Source of the DNA: Colius striatus
Lineage: Eukaryota; Chordata; Aves; Coliiformes; Coliidae
DNA: 64,000 nucleotides
Assembly (NCBI RefSeq): GCF_028858725.1
Contig: NC_084769.1
Location: 7,503,501-7,567,500, forward strand
Direction of reading: 5' to 3'
The notes beneath the pieces were generated by a model, which saw nothing but the letters and a program-made list of their open reading frames with translations, was not told the DNA's origin and searched no databases. Shown here one piece after another: positions 47,801-57,881 of the stretch; the first letter of the stretch is position 1; each line of letters starts with the position of its first letter. Made by a program: the position numbers and the translations under genes.

Positions 47801-50800
47801 GCCCCAACATCGACTGGGCTGAGCCAAAGACACCGAGCGACCCCAGGGACGTAGAAGCTGCAGACAGGTACCTGCAGTTTTTGGTGGGGTGGTTTGCACA
47901 CCCCATTTTCAAAAATGGGGACTACCCTGAGGTGATGAAGTGGAAAGTGGGGAACAGGAGTGAGCTCCAGAACTTGCCGTCGTCTCGCCTGCCGGTGTTC
48001 ACGGCGGAGGAGCGCGAGTACATCAGGGGCACGGCGGACGTCTTCTGCTTCAACTCCTACACCTCCAACATCGTGACCCACGCAACGACCCGCCTGAGGC
48101 CCTTCTCCTATGAGCATGACAGGGAGGTTTCAGTAGAGGTTGACAGCTCCTGGCCTTCCTCAGCTGTTGCTGCCCACAGGGCTGTGGCCTGGGGGCTGAG
48201 GAGGGTTCTGAACTGGGTTAAAGAAGAATATGGCAATCCCCCCATCTACATACTTGAGAATGGGGTGGGGACAAAGACATCAGATGTTGATGACAACAGC
48301 AGGATATTTTACTACAAAACATACATCGATGAAGCTTTAAAAGGTATCAGTGTTTGCTTGTGTCCTGTTGGGGGTGTCCCTCTCCTCTCTGCATTTCTGG
48401 TGACTTTATTCCTCTGAAGAGTAGATTTTAAAAGTAGCTGATATCAGCCTTTAGATATTCTGAACACAGTATAAACACAGGGTTTCTTTTTGTGACCTCC
48501 TTTGCATGGCCACTTGTACTTCATATCCTCTAGCTCTGAAGAGTCTCACTGATCTTAGCTGAGCAGCTCAGGCGTGCTGGCATGTGCATTCCTTCACTTC
48601 ACATGTGATTCTACCACTGGGGCTCTAGCATTTGTTTTCTGGTCTTTCAGCATACAAGTTGGATGGTGTTAATCTGAGAGGATACAACGCTTGGTCTTTA
48701 ATGGACAGCTTTGAATGGTTGAACGGTTACGACCCGAGGTTTGGGCTGCACCAGGTTGATTTTGACAACGCCAGCAGGCCGAGAACCCCGAGGCGCTCAG
48801 CTGTGTACTATGCAGAAATCATCCACAACAATGGCATCCCACTGCCAAAAGAAGATGGATTTTTGTATGGAGAGTTTCCAAAGAACTTCTGCTGGAGTGT
48901 AGCAACCTCAGCATATCAGGTTAGCAAACAGAGATGTACCCTTACGGCGTCTGCAGGCAGCTGATTCGTTTTGGATGAGACAGCTACAGCTTTTGTAACG
49001 TTAGATTTTACTGTAATCAAGGGTTGATGTAATGACTGCTCTGTAAGGAAGGAACTTGGAGGTACTGAAGGGCATGGTTAGGAATTGAGGGAGCAGCATG
49101 GGCTTCACAAGAGCCAGCCAATGTGGAGCTGCAGGTGAACTGACCAGGGCCACTGTGACACTGTGCTTTCCTAATACATCTCACCTTGATTCCCAGGAGG
49201 TCTCGCTAGCTTGGCACAGCAAAAACATTGCTCTTTTTAGTCTTAAGCTGATAAGACAAAATATTGTCACCACAAAGACTAAGTGGCTGAATTCTTTGCC
49301 CTAAATTTGGGATTTAACTAACAATTCTCCCCCTCCATCTTCAATTACAGATCGAGGGAGGATGGAGAGCAGATGGGAAAGGACTCAGCATTTGGGATCA
49401 GTATTCTCACACTCCCCTGAAAATCAGCAATGATGCCACTGGAGATGTAGCTTGTGACAGCTACCACAAGATCCAGGAGGATGTGGCAATGCTGAAAAGC
49501 CTCAAGGTGTCTCATTATCGCTTTTCAATCTCCTGGTCCCGCGTCCTCCCAGATGGGACCACCAGGTACATCAATGAAGTGGGACTGAACTACTACGAGA
49601 GGCTTATTGATGCTCTCCTGGCAGCTAACATTATGCCTCAGGTAAGTAAAAACAGTTACATTTCAGGCAATTAAAAAAGAGCAGGACCCAAGGCTGATGC
49701 CCAGAGCACATGTGTGTGTTTCCATCCGTGCCCTGCTTGCCAGAGAAGTTGTCCTTGTGTTCTACAGGGAGTCGTGTTTGTTGCTCCTTCAGCACTGGGG
49801 AGTGAATCTGACCTGTCTCCATAGACTTCTGGTTCTGCCTGTTGCTTCCCCACTGCTGACTGTCTCTGTCCTCCCCAAACTGCTGGTACACCAGACAGGG
49901 GGCAATCCAGGAGCAGCTACACAAGCATCAGATAGTGCCTGAGCAAAGCTGTGCCTTCCTGACCTTGCTGTAGGCTGGCCCAAGTGCTGTACCAGCCCAG
50001 AGAGGTGTCCTGTTAGACTGCAGTTACAGCTGAGAGGCAGTGCAGGTGCAGCAGTTCTGCACTGAGGAGTTCTTGCTATCACAAAGTTGTGGTTTCTGGT
50101 AAAAGCTTCATCTTCACCATCAGGCAGTCCCTAGAGTTCATTTCCCCACGTCCTGAAGCTACTCAAACACTGGCAAAAAGGTATTTTGCTTGAGTGCATG
50201 GGTGATTGCTACGAACTCAAACACCATTAGGAACAGGTAGCTGTAGATTAAAGCATATTTTATTTCTGTTCATAAATGAGGCTGGGTTTACTGTCCTTGT
50301 TTCTGCAAGTCAGAGTGACTGGCTGAGTCCTTTCTCTTGCTGGCTTTCCCCACAGGTAACTCTCTACCACTGGGACCTCCCACAGGCACTGCAGAACCTC
50401 GGTGGGTGGGAGAATGATACTATAGTTGAGAGGTTTAAGGAATATGCTGAGCTCCTTTTCCAGAGACTGGGAGATAAAGTGAAATTCTGGATAACCGTCA
50501 ATGAACCCTACAACACTGCATATTGTGGCTATGGTGTGGGCACAGCAGCTCCAGGTAAGATGGCTGGGTGTAACCACAGAGCCTTCACAGAGCTGTGGGC
50601 ACAACTCTTGTTCTATGCTGCAGCAGAGCTGATGCTAGGGGGTTGTAAAGGCAGAGCAAGGGAGACAGTATGGCAGGGATAAATGGGATTTGGACTGTTG
50701 TGATGTGAGGAACAGGTCCTTCTTTCACTTTGCCTGTTGCATCCTTCCACTCCTGTAATCCACCCCTCCTCTGCAACCCCCAGATTACACTTGCTGTCTG

Positions 50801-53800
50801 TAACAGGCCCCTTTTCCAGCTTGGCTCCAGGGACAGTGGAGAAGGGTTAGGGCTGGAGGAAAGCCAGGAGGAGTTCAGCTATAGGGTAGGTGCAAGAGAA
50901 GGGGAAGGCTGGGAGCTGATCACACAACTTTCTGCTCTCCATGCTGGCAGCAGCAACCTGCTGTGGGGCAGAGGCTGAGGGGCAGTGTGGGATCAGGCTG
51001 CAGCACGTTATCCACTGAGGGGATAGTTCTGAGTGTCCTGGGAGTGTGTCAGCCCTGGAAGGGGCTGGTGAGAGGGCTGAGAGCTGCTGCCCCAGGCCCT
51101 GAGCTGCCCCTGTCCCCGCAGGCATCGGCGCTCGGCCGGGGAGAGCCCCATACAGGGTGGGACACAACTTGCTAAAGGCCCACGCCGAAGCCTGGCACCT
51201 CTACAACGAGACCTACCGGGCAAAACAAGGAGGATCCATCTCTATCACCATCAACTCTGACTGGGCAGAGCCAAGGAACCCACACAAGCAGGAGGACATC
51301 GAGGCTGCCAGACGATACCTGCAGGTACAGGACGACCGGTCACAGGTTTGCCCTCCGGCATCCCCTCTCTGGGTGCTGGGGATGCGCAGAACACAGCTCA
51401 GCACCTCACTGAAAGAAAAGGATGAGCCAGAGGCATCATCACCCTTTTCTGGTGGCTGATCAACTGTAGGATAGAAATGAGACAAAAGATGGTTGCAGTG
51501 ACAAAAGCTTATCAAATGTCCTGGCATTTTGGGGCCATCCCTGGGTATCTCCACCTGCCCATTCATTGTAAATTCAGGTACTACCTATAAAGCAGCACAT
51601 GGAGGAGAAGTGGTTAAATCCCTCAGGTTTGATCCCTAATTTATCCTTCTCCCTTCCTTTCCTGGCTTAGTTTCTTCTAGGTTGGTTTGCTCATCCCATT
51701 TTCAAGAATGGCGATTACAGCGAAGTGATGAAGAGGAGGATTCGGGAGCGCAGCGTGGCTCAGGGCCTCAGCCAGTCCCGGTAAGAGCCCCAGCACCTGC
51801 CTGCTTTTGCTTCACTTGCTATGTGTGCTCAAACCTGCTTTGCTCATTGAAGTGTTAAATTGCAGGCATTCTGTTGCAATGTTACTGTAAAAATGTTAAC
51901 TGTGTCCTCACAGAAAAGCTCTACTTTGCCTGTTCCTGCCTTTGCCTCTCTTGCAAACTCAATCCACTAATGTAACAAGCCAGTAAGTTGGCAGCTCAGA
52001 GTGACATAGTAAAATGTGTTAGACAGGGTGCTTTACCTGATAGCCACAGCTCATGTGGTTCTTCTTAAAACTATGTATTGAACTCAAGCACTGAGAACTC
52101 ATTGGTCCTTCTGAAGTGATGCTCTTGTGGGATCGAGGGGCTGAGACAGGTCACTCACAGACACTGGAGCCCTGGGTCTCCACAGGGCTGTCAAGGTACA
52201 AAGATTTGGAGCTGACATCACCTAGAATCATAGAATGGTAGGGGTTGGAAGGGACCTTTAGAGATCATCTAGTCCAACCCCACTGCAGAAGCAGGTTCAC
52301 CTAGATCAGGTCACACAGGAACATGTCCAGGCAGGTCTTGAAGACCTCCAAGGAAGGAGCCTCCACACTGTCCCTGGGCAGCCTGTGCCAGGGCTCCCTC
52401 ACCTCACACTGAAATAGTTTTTTCTTATATTTAAGTGGAACTTTTTGTGTTCCAGCTTCATCCCATTACTCCTTGTCCTGTTACTAGATACCATAGAAAA
52501 AAGGGCTGTCCCAACCTCCTGACACCCACCCTTTAGATATTTGTAAATGTTAATAAGATCCCCCCTCAGTCTCCTCTTCTCCAGACTAAACAGCCCCAGT
52601 TCCCGCAGCCTTTCCTCAGCCATTGTTGATTTAAGCAGCATGACAACTAAAATGATGGTCACTGGTTCCTCCTCACGTGTTCCTGACTGGACAAATGCTG
52701 TTTCTTGTCACATAAAGCAGGGTGATGGTCAGGCTTCTTGTTTGACCATAAGCAGGACAGGACCTCTAGCCATCATGTCTCTTTTTCTGGACATTGGAGC
52801 AGGCAGCAGGAGTTACATATTCTAGCACAAGCTGTTTATACACCAGCACTGAGGAGGGGGAGAAGCAAAAGAAGGGGAAATCCTGAGAACACTGATGTTC
52901 TGAGGGGTTTGTGTTTGTTTTCTATTGCAGGCTTCCAGAATTCACTGAAAGTGAAAAGCAAAGAATTAAAGGCACATATGACTACTTTGGCCTCAATCAC
53001 TACACTACAGTTTTAACATACAACTTAAACTATCCTGTGGGTGTCCTGTCGTATGACTCTGACAGGTAAGAGATGAATGCAAATCATTGCTCAAGTAAAA
53101 GGTGCCTGGGCCAACTGAGCAGCCAATACAGCCATGAAATGGGTACTGTGAGCCATTATAACCCATTGTGGGGAAAATATCCCCAAACAGTACCTGTGGT
53201 GCTGTTATTCTCACAGAAATACAGCAATAGCCTTTTTAATTACAGGCCTGGGGATAAATGTGAATGGTTAAAACAGGACAAAGACAATTAGAGAGGGATC
53301 TACTAAAGGAAGGAATGTGCAGGGAAGGAGGTGACTCCCAGTGGCTTGGGAGCAGCTGTAGACAGAATTTATTGCATTTAGTGCCCCCAGGCTAATGAAA
53401 TTCAACAAGGGCAAGTGTAGAGTCTTGCATGTGGGAAAGAATCACCCCATGTACCAGTACAGGTTGGGAATGAATGCTTAGAGAGTGGTGAAAGGGACCT
53501 GGGGGTCTCGGTGGGCAGCAGGATGAGTGTGAGCCAGCAATGTGCCCTCGTGGCCAAGAAGGCCAGTGGCATCCTGGGGTGGATTAGAAGGGCTGTGGGC
53601 AGCAGGTTGAGAGAGGTTCTTCTCCCCTTCTGCTCTGCCCTTGTGAGACTGCATCTGGAATATTGTGTCCAGTTCTGGGCCCCTCAGTTCAAGCTGCTGG
53701 AGAGGTTACACGTTCAACAGTAGAAATGGTGTCAAAGATTTGGAGCTGACATCACATCCATCCCCTGCCGTTGTTGAAAGCAGCATGTGATTGTAAAGCA

Positions 53801-56765
53801 AAGTAGGACACAGGTGTGAGATCCAGCCACACCTGCTGTGCTTTCACCAGCTTCTGTGCTACAGGGTCATCCCTGGGGCAGGCAGTGAGGGGCAGGGCTG
53901 TGGGAGCTGGAACTGGTCCCTTGATCAGTGTGTGCTCCTCCACAGGGGTGTAGCCTCGGTGGCCGACCGCAGCTGGCTGGGCTCTGGATCCCTCTGGCTA
54001 AAAGTGGCACCCTTTGGCTTCCGAAAGCTCCTCAAGTGGATAAAGGAAGAGTACAACAACCCTCCCATTTTTGTGACTGAAAATGGCATCTCAGAAAGGG
54101 GAGACTTGGACTTGAATGACACCTGGAGAACACATTACCACCGGAGCTACATCAACCAAGCGCTGAAAGGTAAGAGTGATTATTAAGTCTGGTCATATGG
54201 ATCTCTAGAGAGCAGCAGTGTGTCACCACAAGACTGATGTGTATGAAGCAAGCTGTGAAGAGCTGGAACCTCTTCCAGTTCTTGCTAAAGGTGGTTCTCC
54301 TTGATCAGGGGGCAGAGGAATGCATCCAGGTGGGTTTGGGAACTTCCAAAGGAGGAGACTCCACACCCTACCTGGGCAGCCTCAACAGGAAAGGTTTTCC
54401 TCATATTTAAGTGGAATTTTCTGTGTTCCAGCTTATGTCCCTTACCCTCAGTCCTGTTGTTGGACACTACAGAAAAAAATGTCATTCCATCCTCCTGACA
54501 CCCACCCTTTAGGTACTTACAAGTGATGATGAGGTCCCCCCCTCAGTCTCCTCCAGGCTAAACAGCCCTAGATCCCACAGCCTTTCCTCATAAGAAAGAT
54601 GCTCCAGTCCCCTGATCATCTTGGTAGCCTTTGGGTTTACTCTGTGTCCATTTCTGAGAGCCTCTGGGTTTAACAGGAAACCCATGGATAGCCACAGCTT
54701 TGGAGGAAAAGGTGCTGTAAAGGAAGGACAAACCCTGGGCTCAGTAGAACTGCAGCTTCACTGTGTAGCTGATTCTGACAAGAGAAGGTACTACTGCTTG
54801 CTGAATACCTAGTTTGACTGCTAGTTTGACTACTGCTGTGTCTAAAAGCTGCAGCTTTTTCAAAAACAGAAGAAAAGCAAACCCCAGGCTGGCTTCAGTG
54901 GCAGCACGGGGTCAAGCGACATGGCGGAAGGGCTTTTTCAGTTTGCTTTGCTGGCTGGGACCTGGCAGCCAGAGTTGAGACAGTGCTCATTTCCTGCCTT
55001 TTGGCAGCCAGACCCTGCAGAACTTGCTTAAGCATTGGTTGTGTGTTGCTGGTTTTCTTCTGTTTCTAAATCCTTTGCTTATTGGACAAAAGCTGTGGTG
55101 TTTGGAGCTGAGGAAGGCAGTGTGCTCAGCTACCCTGGGTGCTCATTAGCTGTAACTCAGCAGCTGCCCTCCCTCAAAGCAATGAGAGACATGGGAACAG
55201 GGGCATGGCAAAACCAATGAGGCCAAAGTGGCAATGACCTGCCTGCTGTGCCCCTGAGCATCTTCAGGCCAGTGCTGATGCCTCCTCAGCTGGGGCTCTT
55301 TCTTTAGCTTGGAGGAGACTGAGGGGTGCCCTCATTAATGTTTACAAGTACATAAAAGGTGAGTGTCAGGAGGATGGAGCCAGGCTGTTCTCAGTGATGG
55401 CCAATGGTAGGACAAGGAGCAACAGGTACAAGCTAGAACATAAGAGGTTCCAAAGAAACACAAGGAAGAATTTCTTCACTGTTCAGGTGAGGGAGCACTG
55501 GAAGGGGCTGCCCAGAGGGGCTGTGGAGTCTCCTCTGGGGACATTCAAACCCACCTGGATGAGTTCCTGTGTGCCCTACTCTAGGTGGTCCTGCTTTGGC
55601 AGGGGGGTTGCACTGGATAAGCCTTTGAGGTCCCTTCCAGCCTTTTTGATTCCGTGATCTGTGACCACACCCCCAACCTCTTCTGTCTGGTCCCCCAACA
55701 GCTGTTGTGCTCGATGGCGTCGACTTACGAGGCTACACGGCGTGGACGCTGATGGACAACTTCGAGTGGGCAGTGGGCTTTGAGGAGAGGTTTGGCTTCT
55801 ACAACGTGAACTTCACTGACCCCAGCTTGCCCCGGAGCCCCAAGGCCTCTGCCAGGGCTTACTCACAGATCATCAGCTGCAATGGCTTTCCAGACCCAGC
55901 GACGGGCCCCCATCCCTGTCAGCAAGTGGAGCCTGAAGGTAAGTGATGTGTTGGAAATCGCGTGTGCACCAGACTCTAATGCCAAAAGCTTTCTGTCAGC
56001 CACGGTCTTTACAGACACCACCCTTCTCTGCAGCACACTGAAGGACAGTAGTGCACTGACTGTTCCTGTTAACAGACTGACAGGCTGGTAGAGCTGAAGA
56101 CACTCCTGGGGAATGATGGCACTTGTGTATGCAGAACCAGCATGACTAAACCTTGTGTGATAGCACCTCAGTAACTGTCTCCAAAAGGCAGCAGAGGGAA
56201 ATTATTCCATTCTCCTTTCCTCTGATGAACAGAGCTGCCTCAGGCGGTTTACAAACCACACACCTTAAAAAAGCCAATAGTGTGGGAATACTGAAATACC
56301 TTTGAATGTTTTATACAAATGAGGGGTTAGGAAATACCAATTCTTTTTGTCATTTACCTGTTCTAAAGCAGAGGAGCAGGCCAAGCAGCAGCCACGGGTA
56401 CTGTGGGCTTTTGGGGATGATCACAGTCCCTGGTCCCACACTGTTACAGCAACCCCCACAGTAACAAACCTGGAAAGCTGTGCAGTGGGAGGAAGGGACA
56501 ACACACAGAGAAGATCTCACATAGCTCCTGCTTTCTTCTTGTTTTCCCTTGGGCAGTGCCAGCCCCGGAGCCCAGGCCAGAGGCAGGTACCAGCGTGCAC
56601 TTCCTGGGATTACAGTTGACATCACAAAGTGCAGAAACAGCTCTCTACATCCTTTTTGCTCTTCTGGGAGTTGGAGTGTTGGTCTTGGCTCTTTTGGCAT
56701 ACACATATGGGAAATTATCCAAAAGATCCCCTAAACAACCACATGTGGAACTCAGCAAACTGTAA
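35871..56765 (+). CDS. LCT: Lactase-phlorizin hydrolase (complete, 17 exons)
   Basis: LCT is a small-intestinal brush-border enzyme that hydrolyses lactose and beta-glucosides such as phlorizin and glycosylceramides. Exons: 35871-36522, 38894-38973, 41671-41754, 42281-42383, 43024-43102, 43822-44509, 44860-45505, 46787-48343, 48651-48919, 49351-49641, 50356-50554, 51122-51324, 51671-51780, 52931-53065, 53946-54169, 55702-55938, 56557-56765. They total 5766 bp, or 1921 aa plus TAA; the human protein has 1927 aa and also 17 exons. Order: signal peptide (about 1-22), partial GH1 module I, GH1 modules II, III and IV, one transmembrane helix (about 1881-1902), and a short Lys/Arg-rich tail. Modules III and IV keep both catalytic glutamates (E1058/E1268 and E1533/E1744); modules I and II do not. 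No stop, frameshift or lost splice dinucleotide is seen. It follows MCM6 on the same strand and converges with UBXN4. Confidence 0.98.
37150..37541 (+). mobile_element. CR1 3' fragment in LCT intron 1
   Basis: Sense CR1 beginning in the 'CCTCTTATGAGGAAAGGCTG' block and ending with CTACCATTCTGTGATTCTGTG, two ATTCTGTG octamers. The ORF2 remnant is broken by indels near 37260. Confidence 0.92.
38358..38755 (+). mobile_element. CR1-type LINE fragment of an older subfamily, LCT intron 1
   Basis: Sense orientation. It starts at 'CATAGGAGGAACGGCTGAGAG', has the 'CAGGCTGGATCTGAGGAGGA' block typical of an older CR1 type, and ends around 'AAGGTCTCTTCCAGCTGAAAC'. It lacks the ATTCTATG tail of the younger copies. 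Its right end is about 140 bp before exon 2. Confidence 0.8.
39289..39790 (-). mobile_element. CR1 LINE fragment in LCT intron 2
   Basis: Antisense copy of about 500 bp: CACAGAATCACAGAATGGTG, GGTTGGAAGGGACCTCTAGA, then the ORF2 C-terminal region, up to 'GAACTGGACACAGGACTCCAG'. A 40-60 codon piece stays open on the minus strand. Confidence 0.92.
40612..41585 (+). mobile_element. Solo LTR of an avian endogenous retrovirus
   Basis: A GC-rich block of about 970 bp in LCT intron 2 that starts TGTCATGGTTTA and ends near CTAAACCAATCAAACA, a degenerate inverted match to its start. Near the right end it has TTGCATTAAATTAGTCTC (ATTAAA poly(A)-type hexamer) and ACCGAGTAGCCTGGTCTG, phrases I associate with avian class III (ERVL-type) LTRs. 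No gag, pol or env coding lies between, so it looks like a solo LTR. Exact ends and a target-site duplication could not be fixed by eye. Open frames within it are not genes. Confidence 0.65.
42600..42839 (+). mobile_element. Older CR1 fragment in LCT intron 4
   Basis: Sense fragment with 'CCAGGGGAGGTTTAGATGGAT', 'GTCAAGCACTGGCACAGGCTG', 'GGAGTCCCCATCCATGGAAGG' and 'AACTTTAATGTTACTGTGATC'. It is the same type as the copy at 38358, with a different 3' tail from the ATTCTATG copies. It begins about 215 bp after exon 4. Confidence 0.75.
43822..45505 (+). other. LCT: LCT module II (GH1 fold, catalytically degenerate; exons 6-7)
   Basis: A full-length GH1 module (about residues 376-855; its end is encoded at the start of exon 8). 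It keeps the acid/base glutamate in TFHEPW (E535), but the FNEP asparagine is His. The nucleophile motif TENG reads AGSG, with G747 in place of the glutamate. The glycone-binding Gln of the AYQ(I/V)EG motif is Asn (AFNIEG). Human module II shows the same pattern of loss, so the defect is ancestral. The predicted role is structural, within the pro-region. Confidence 0.88.
46787..48919 (+). other. LCT: LCT module III (phlorizin-hydrolase type GH1; exons 8-9)
   Basis: The module lies almost entirely on exon 8, a single 1557-bp exon, with its last strands on exon 9. It has the GH1 N-terminal signature [16 protein letters not shown], the acid/base motif TFNEPQ (E1058) and the nucleophile in YILENGVG (E1268). 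The residue before the nucleophile is Leu where mammals have Thr. It is predicted to be active. In human nomenclature this is the site mainly acting on aryl and long-chain beta-glucosides. Confidence 0.9.
52222..52621 (-). mobile_element. CR1 LINE fragment in LCT intron 13
   Basis: Antisense copy: TAGAATCATAGAATGGTAGG, GGTTGGAAGGGACCTTTAGA, up to 'CCGCAGCCTTTCCTCAG'. About 80 codons of the ORF2 C-terminus remain open on the minus strand ([19 protein letters not shown]), so it is fairly young. Confidence 0.94.
53388..53708 (+). mobile_element. CR1 internal fragment lacking the 3' end, LCT intron 14
   Basis: Sense ORF2 fragment: 'AAATTCAACAAGGGCAAGTG', 'AGAGTCTTGCATGTGGGAAAG', then the reading frame [20 protein letters not shown] and [11 protein letters not shown]. 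It stops inside ORF2 without the 3' UTR or octamer tail, so it has been truncated after insertion or is part of a rearranged copy. Confidence 0.88.
54285..54650 (-). mobile_element. CR1 LINE fragment in LCT intron 15
   Basis: Antisense copy starting in the 'TTGATCAGGGGGCAGAGGAAT' block and running to 'CCTGATCATCTTGGTAGCC'. The extreme 3' tail (GGTTGGAAGGGACC and octamers) is missing on the left. It begins about 115 bp after the exon 15 donor. Confidence 0.88.
55305..55663 (+). mobile_element. CR1 LINE fragment ending about 38 bp before LCT exon 16
   Basis: Sense CR1 from 'TTGGAGGAGACTGAGGGGTG' through 'GAGGTCCCTTCCAGCC' and TTGATTCCGTGATCTGTGA, with a degraded octamer tail. It is the same subtype as the copy at 1020-2454 ([20 protein letters not shown] frame). 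Only about 38 bp of intron separate it from the exon 16 start at 55702. Confidence 0.92.
56557..56765 (+). other. LCT: LCT membrane anchor and cytoplasmic tail (exon 17)
   Basis: Residues about 1853-1921. A Pro/Glu-rich stalk ([10 protein letters not shown]) is followed by a hydrophobic helix at about 1881-1902 containing [14 protein letters not shown], then a basic stop-transfer (GKLSKRSPK) and a short tail. This fits a type I membrane protein held at the brush border with its catalytic modules outside the cell. Confidence 0.9.
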
Positions 56766-57422
56766 GTCTGCGCTTGCTAAAGTGGTCCTGTGGGCTTTTT
56801 ACTGGAAGAGGAACGCAGTGCTTTTGCTCCTGCCACTTTATGGCTGCCCTTAGAGCTTGTGCTGTTTGCTTACCAGCTTCAAAATGTGAAGGGAGCTGTC
56901 TCTTCTCCCCAGGCATTAGTGACTTGACTGCTTTCAAGTAAAAGTGCTTGTTCCCATCTGCACAAAGATTCTGAACTTCACCTTGCTCCTGCTTCATCAT
57001 CTCATCTCCCCCTGGATGTTGCAGGTCTCCAAGGGATGGGAGAGCAGCTCCAAGGGCTCTGCTGCTTTAGTGCTTTTAAGATTGGTGTCTATACTGCTGA
57101 AAACCGAGCTAGGAGAGCCCCCTGCTCTGGTGCAGCTGCTGCACAGCTGGAACACCTCCCGGGCTCTGGAGCTGCACCACGCTGCTATGAACATTATCAC
57201 AGAAAGTGGCAGAGACCCGTTGTTTTTCTTCCTGTCCCACTCTTTCCCATGTGTTGTACCAGATTTTGATGTGGGATGCTCCCAGATGAGGTCGTTTCAA
57301 CTGGAACAAATGTGTCTGCTACATTTTCACCCCTTGCTTCCTTGTGGCACAGGAGGCCTTCAGAGGGACAGGAGACATTGTGTTTTCTGTAAAATAGTTT
57401 ATTGAGTGCTCAGGGAATTAAA
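56766..57422 (+). other. LCT: LCT 3' UTR with candidate poly(A) signal
   Basis: This is non-coding sequence after TAA at 56763-56765. There is no AATAAA close by. The first usable hexamer is ATTAAA at 57417-57422; later candidates are ATTAAA at 57599-57604 and AATAAA at 57772-57777. Any of these would place the LCT transcript end inside the antisense UBXN4 3' UTR. Confidence 0.55.
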
Positions 57423-57881
57423 AACTACAAGGTTTTGCTTGCAGTTGCAGAAGCAAGAAAAAAAAAAGTTAAACATAAATTAGTAACCTAATTTGCTACT
57501 TACAGTGCTTCTGAAACCCTCCTTTGAATCAGTCATTGCCTACCACGACCTTTACATGAATACCTGGCCTTTATATTTATGTAGCAGAGTATTTATAGAT
57601 TAAAAAGTGCCTTTCTATGGCAGTAGGGTAAAGATTATGAAAGCTGATGGAGATTTTCAGTCCTTTTTAACTCTTTGCTTCTAGGCCTCAGCTACACCCT
57701 GCTCCAGTTTTCTGACTTAGGTGACTTTATTCCATAACTCCACTGTAGGAATAAGAATGAAGTCGGTGTAAAATAAACCCCACTTTTGTCCAGAAGCTTC
57801 AATGGACTTAGATCAAATCAGGAAAAAGAAAAAACCCCACAACCCAAAAGCCAGAGAGTGATTACTGCAGTTAACTCCAAA
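57380..57881 (-). other. UBXN4: UBXN4 3' UTR with candidate poly(A) signals
   Basis: This is minus-strand sequence after the TAG at 57884-57882. On this strand AATAAA occurs at 57731-57726 (about 150 nt after the stop) and again at 57403-57398 (about 480 nt after the stop). Both could be used. The gene-free DNA here serves as overlapping 3' ends of two converging genes. Confidence 0.6.

Larger units (their letters stand above)
48651..55938 (+). other. LCT: LCT module IV (lactase-type GH1; exons 9-16)
   Basis: The module is spread over eight exons, unlike module III. It begins with [16 protein letters not shown] across the exon 9/10 junction. The acid/base motif is TVNEPY (E1533, exon 11) and the nucleophile is in FVTENGIS (E1744, exon 15). 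The aglycone-loop region and the closing [13 protein letters not shown] segment are intact. All residues known to be needed for GH1 hydrolysis are present, so a working site is predicted. Confidence 0.92.

Noticed and set aside
53005-53291. Short frames on both strands after LCT exon 14
   Set aside because: They run through the exon 14 donor into intron. The GT at 53066 and phase with exon 15 explain the region.
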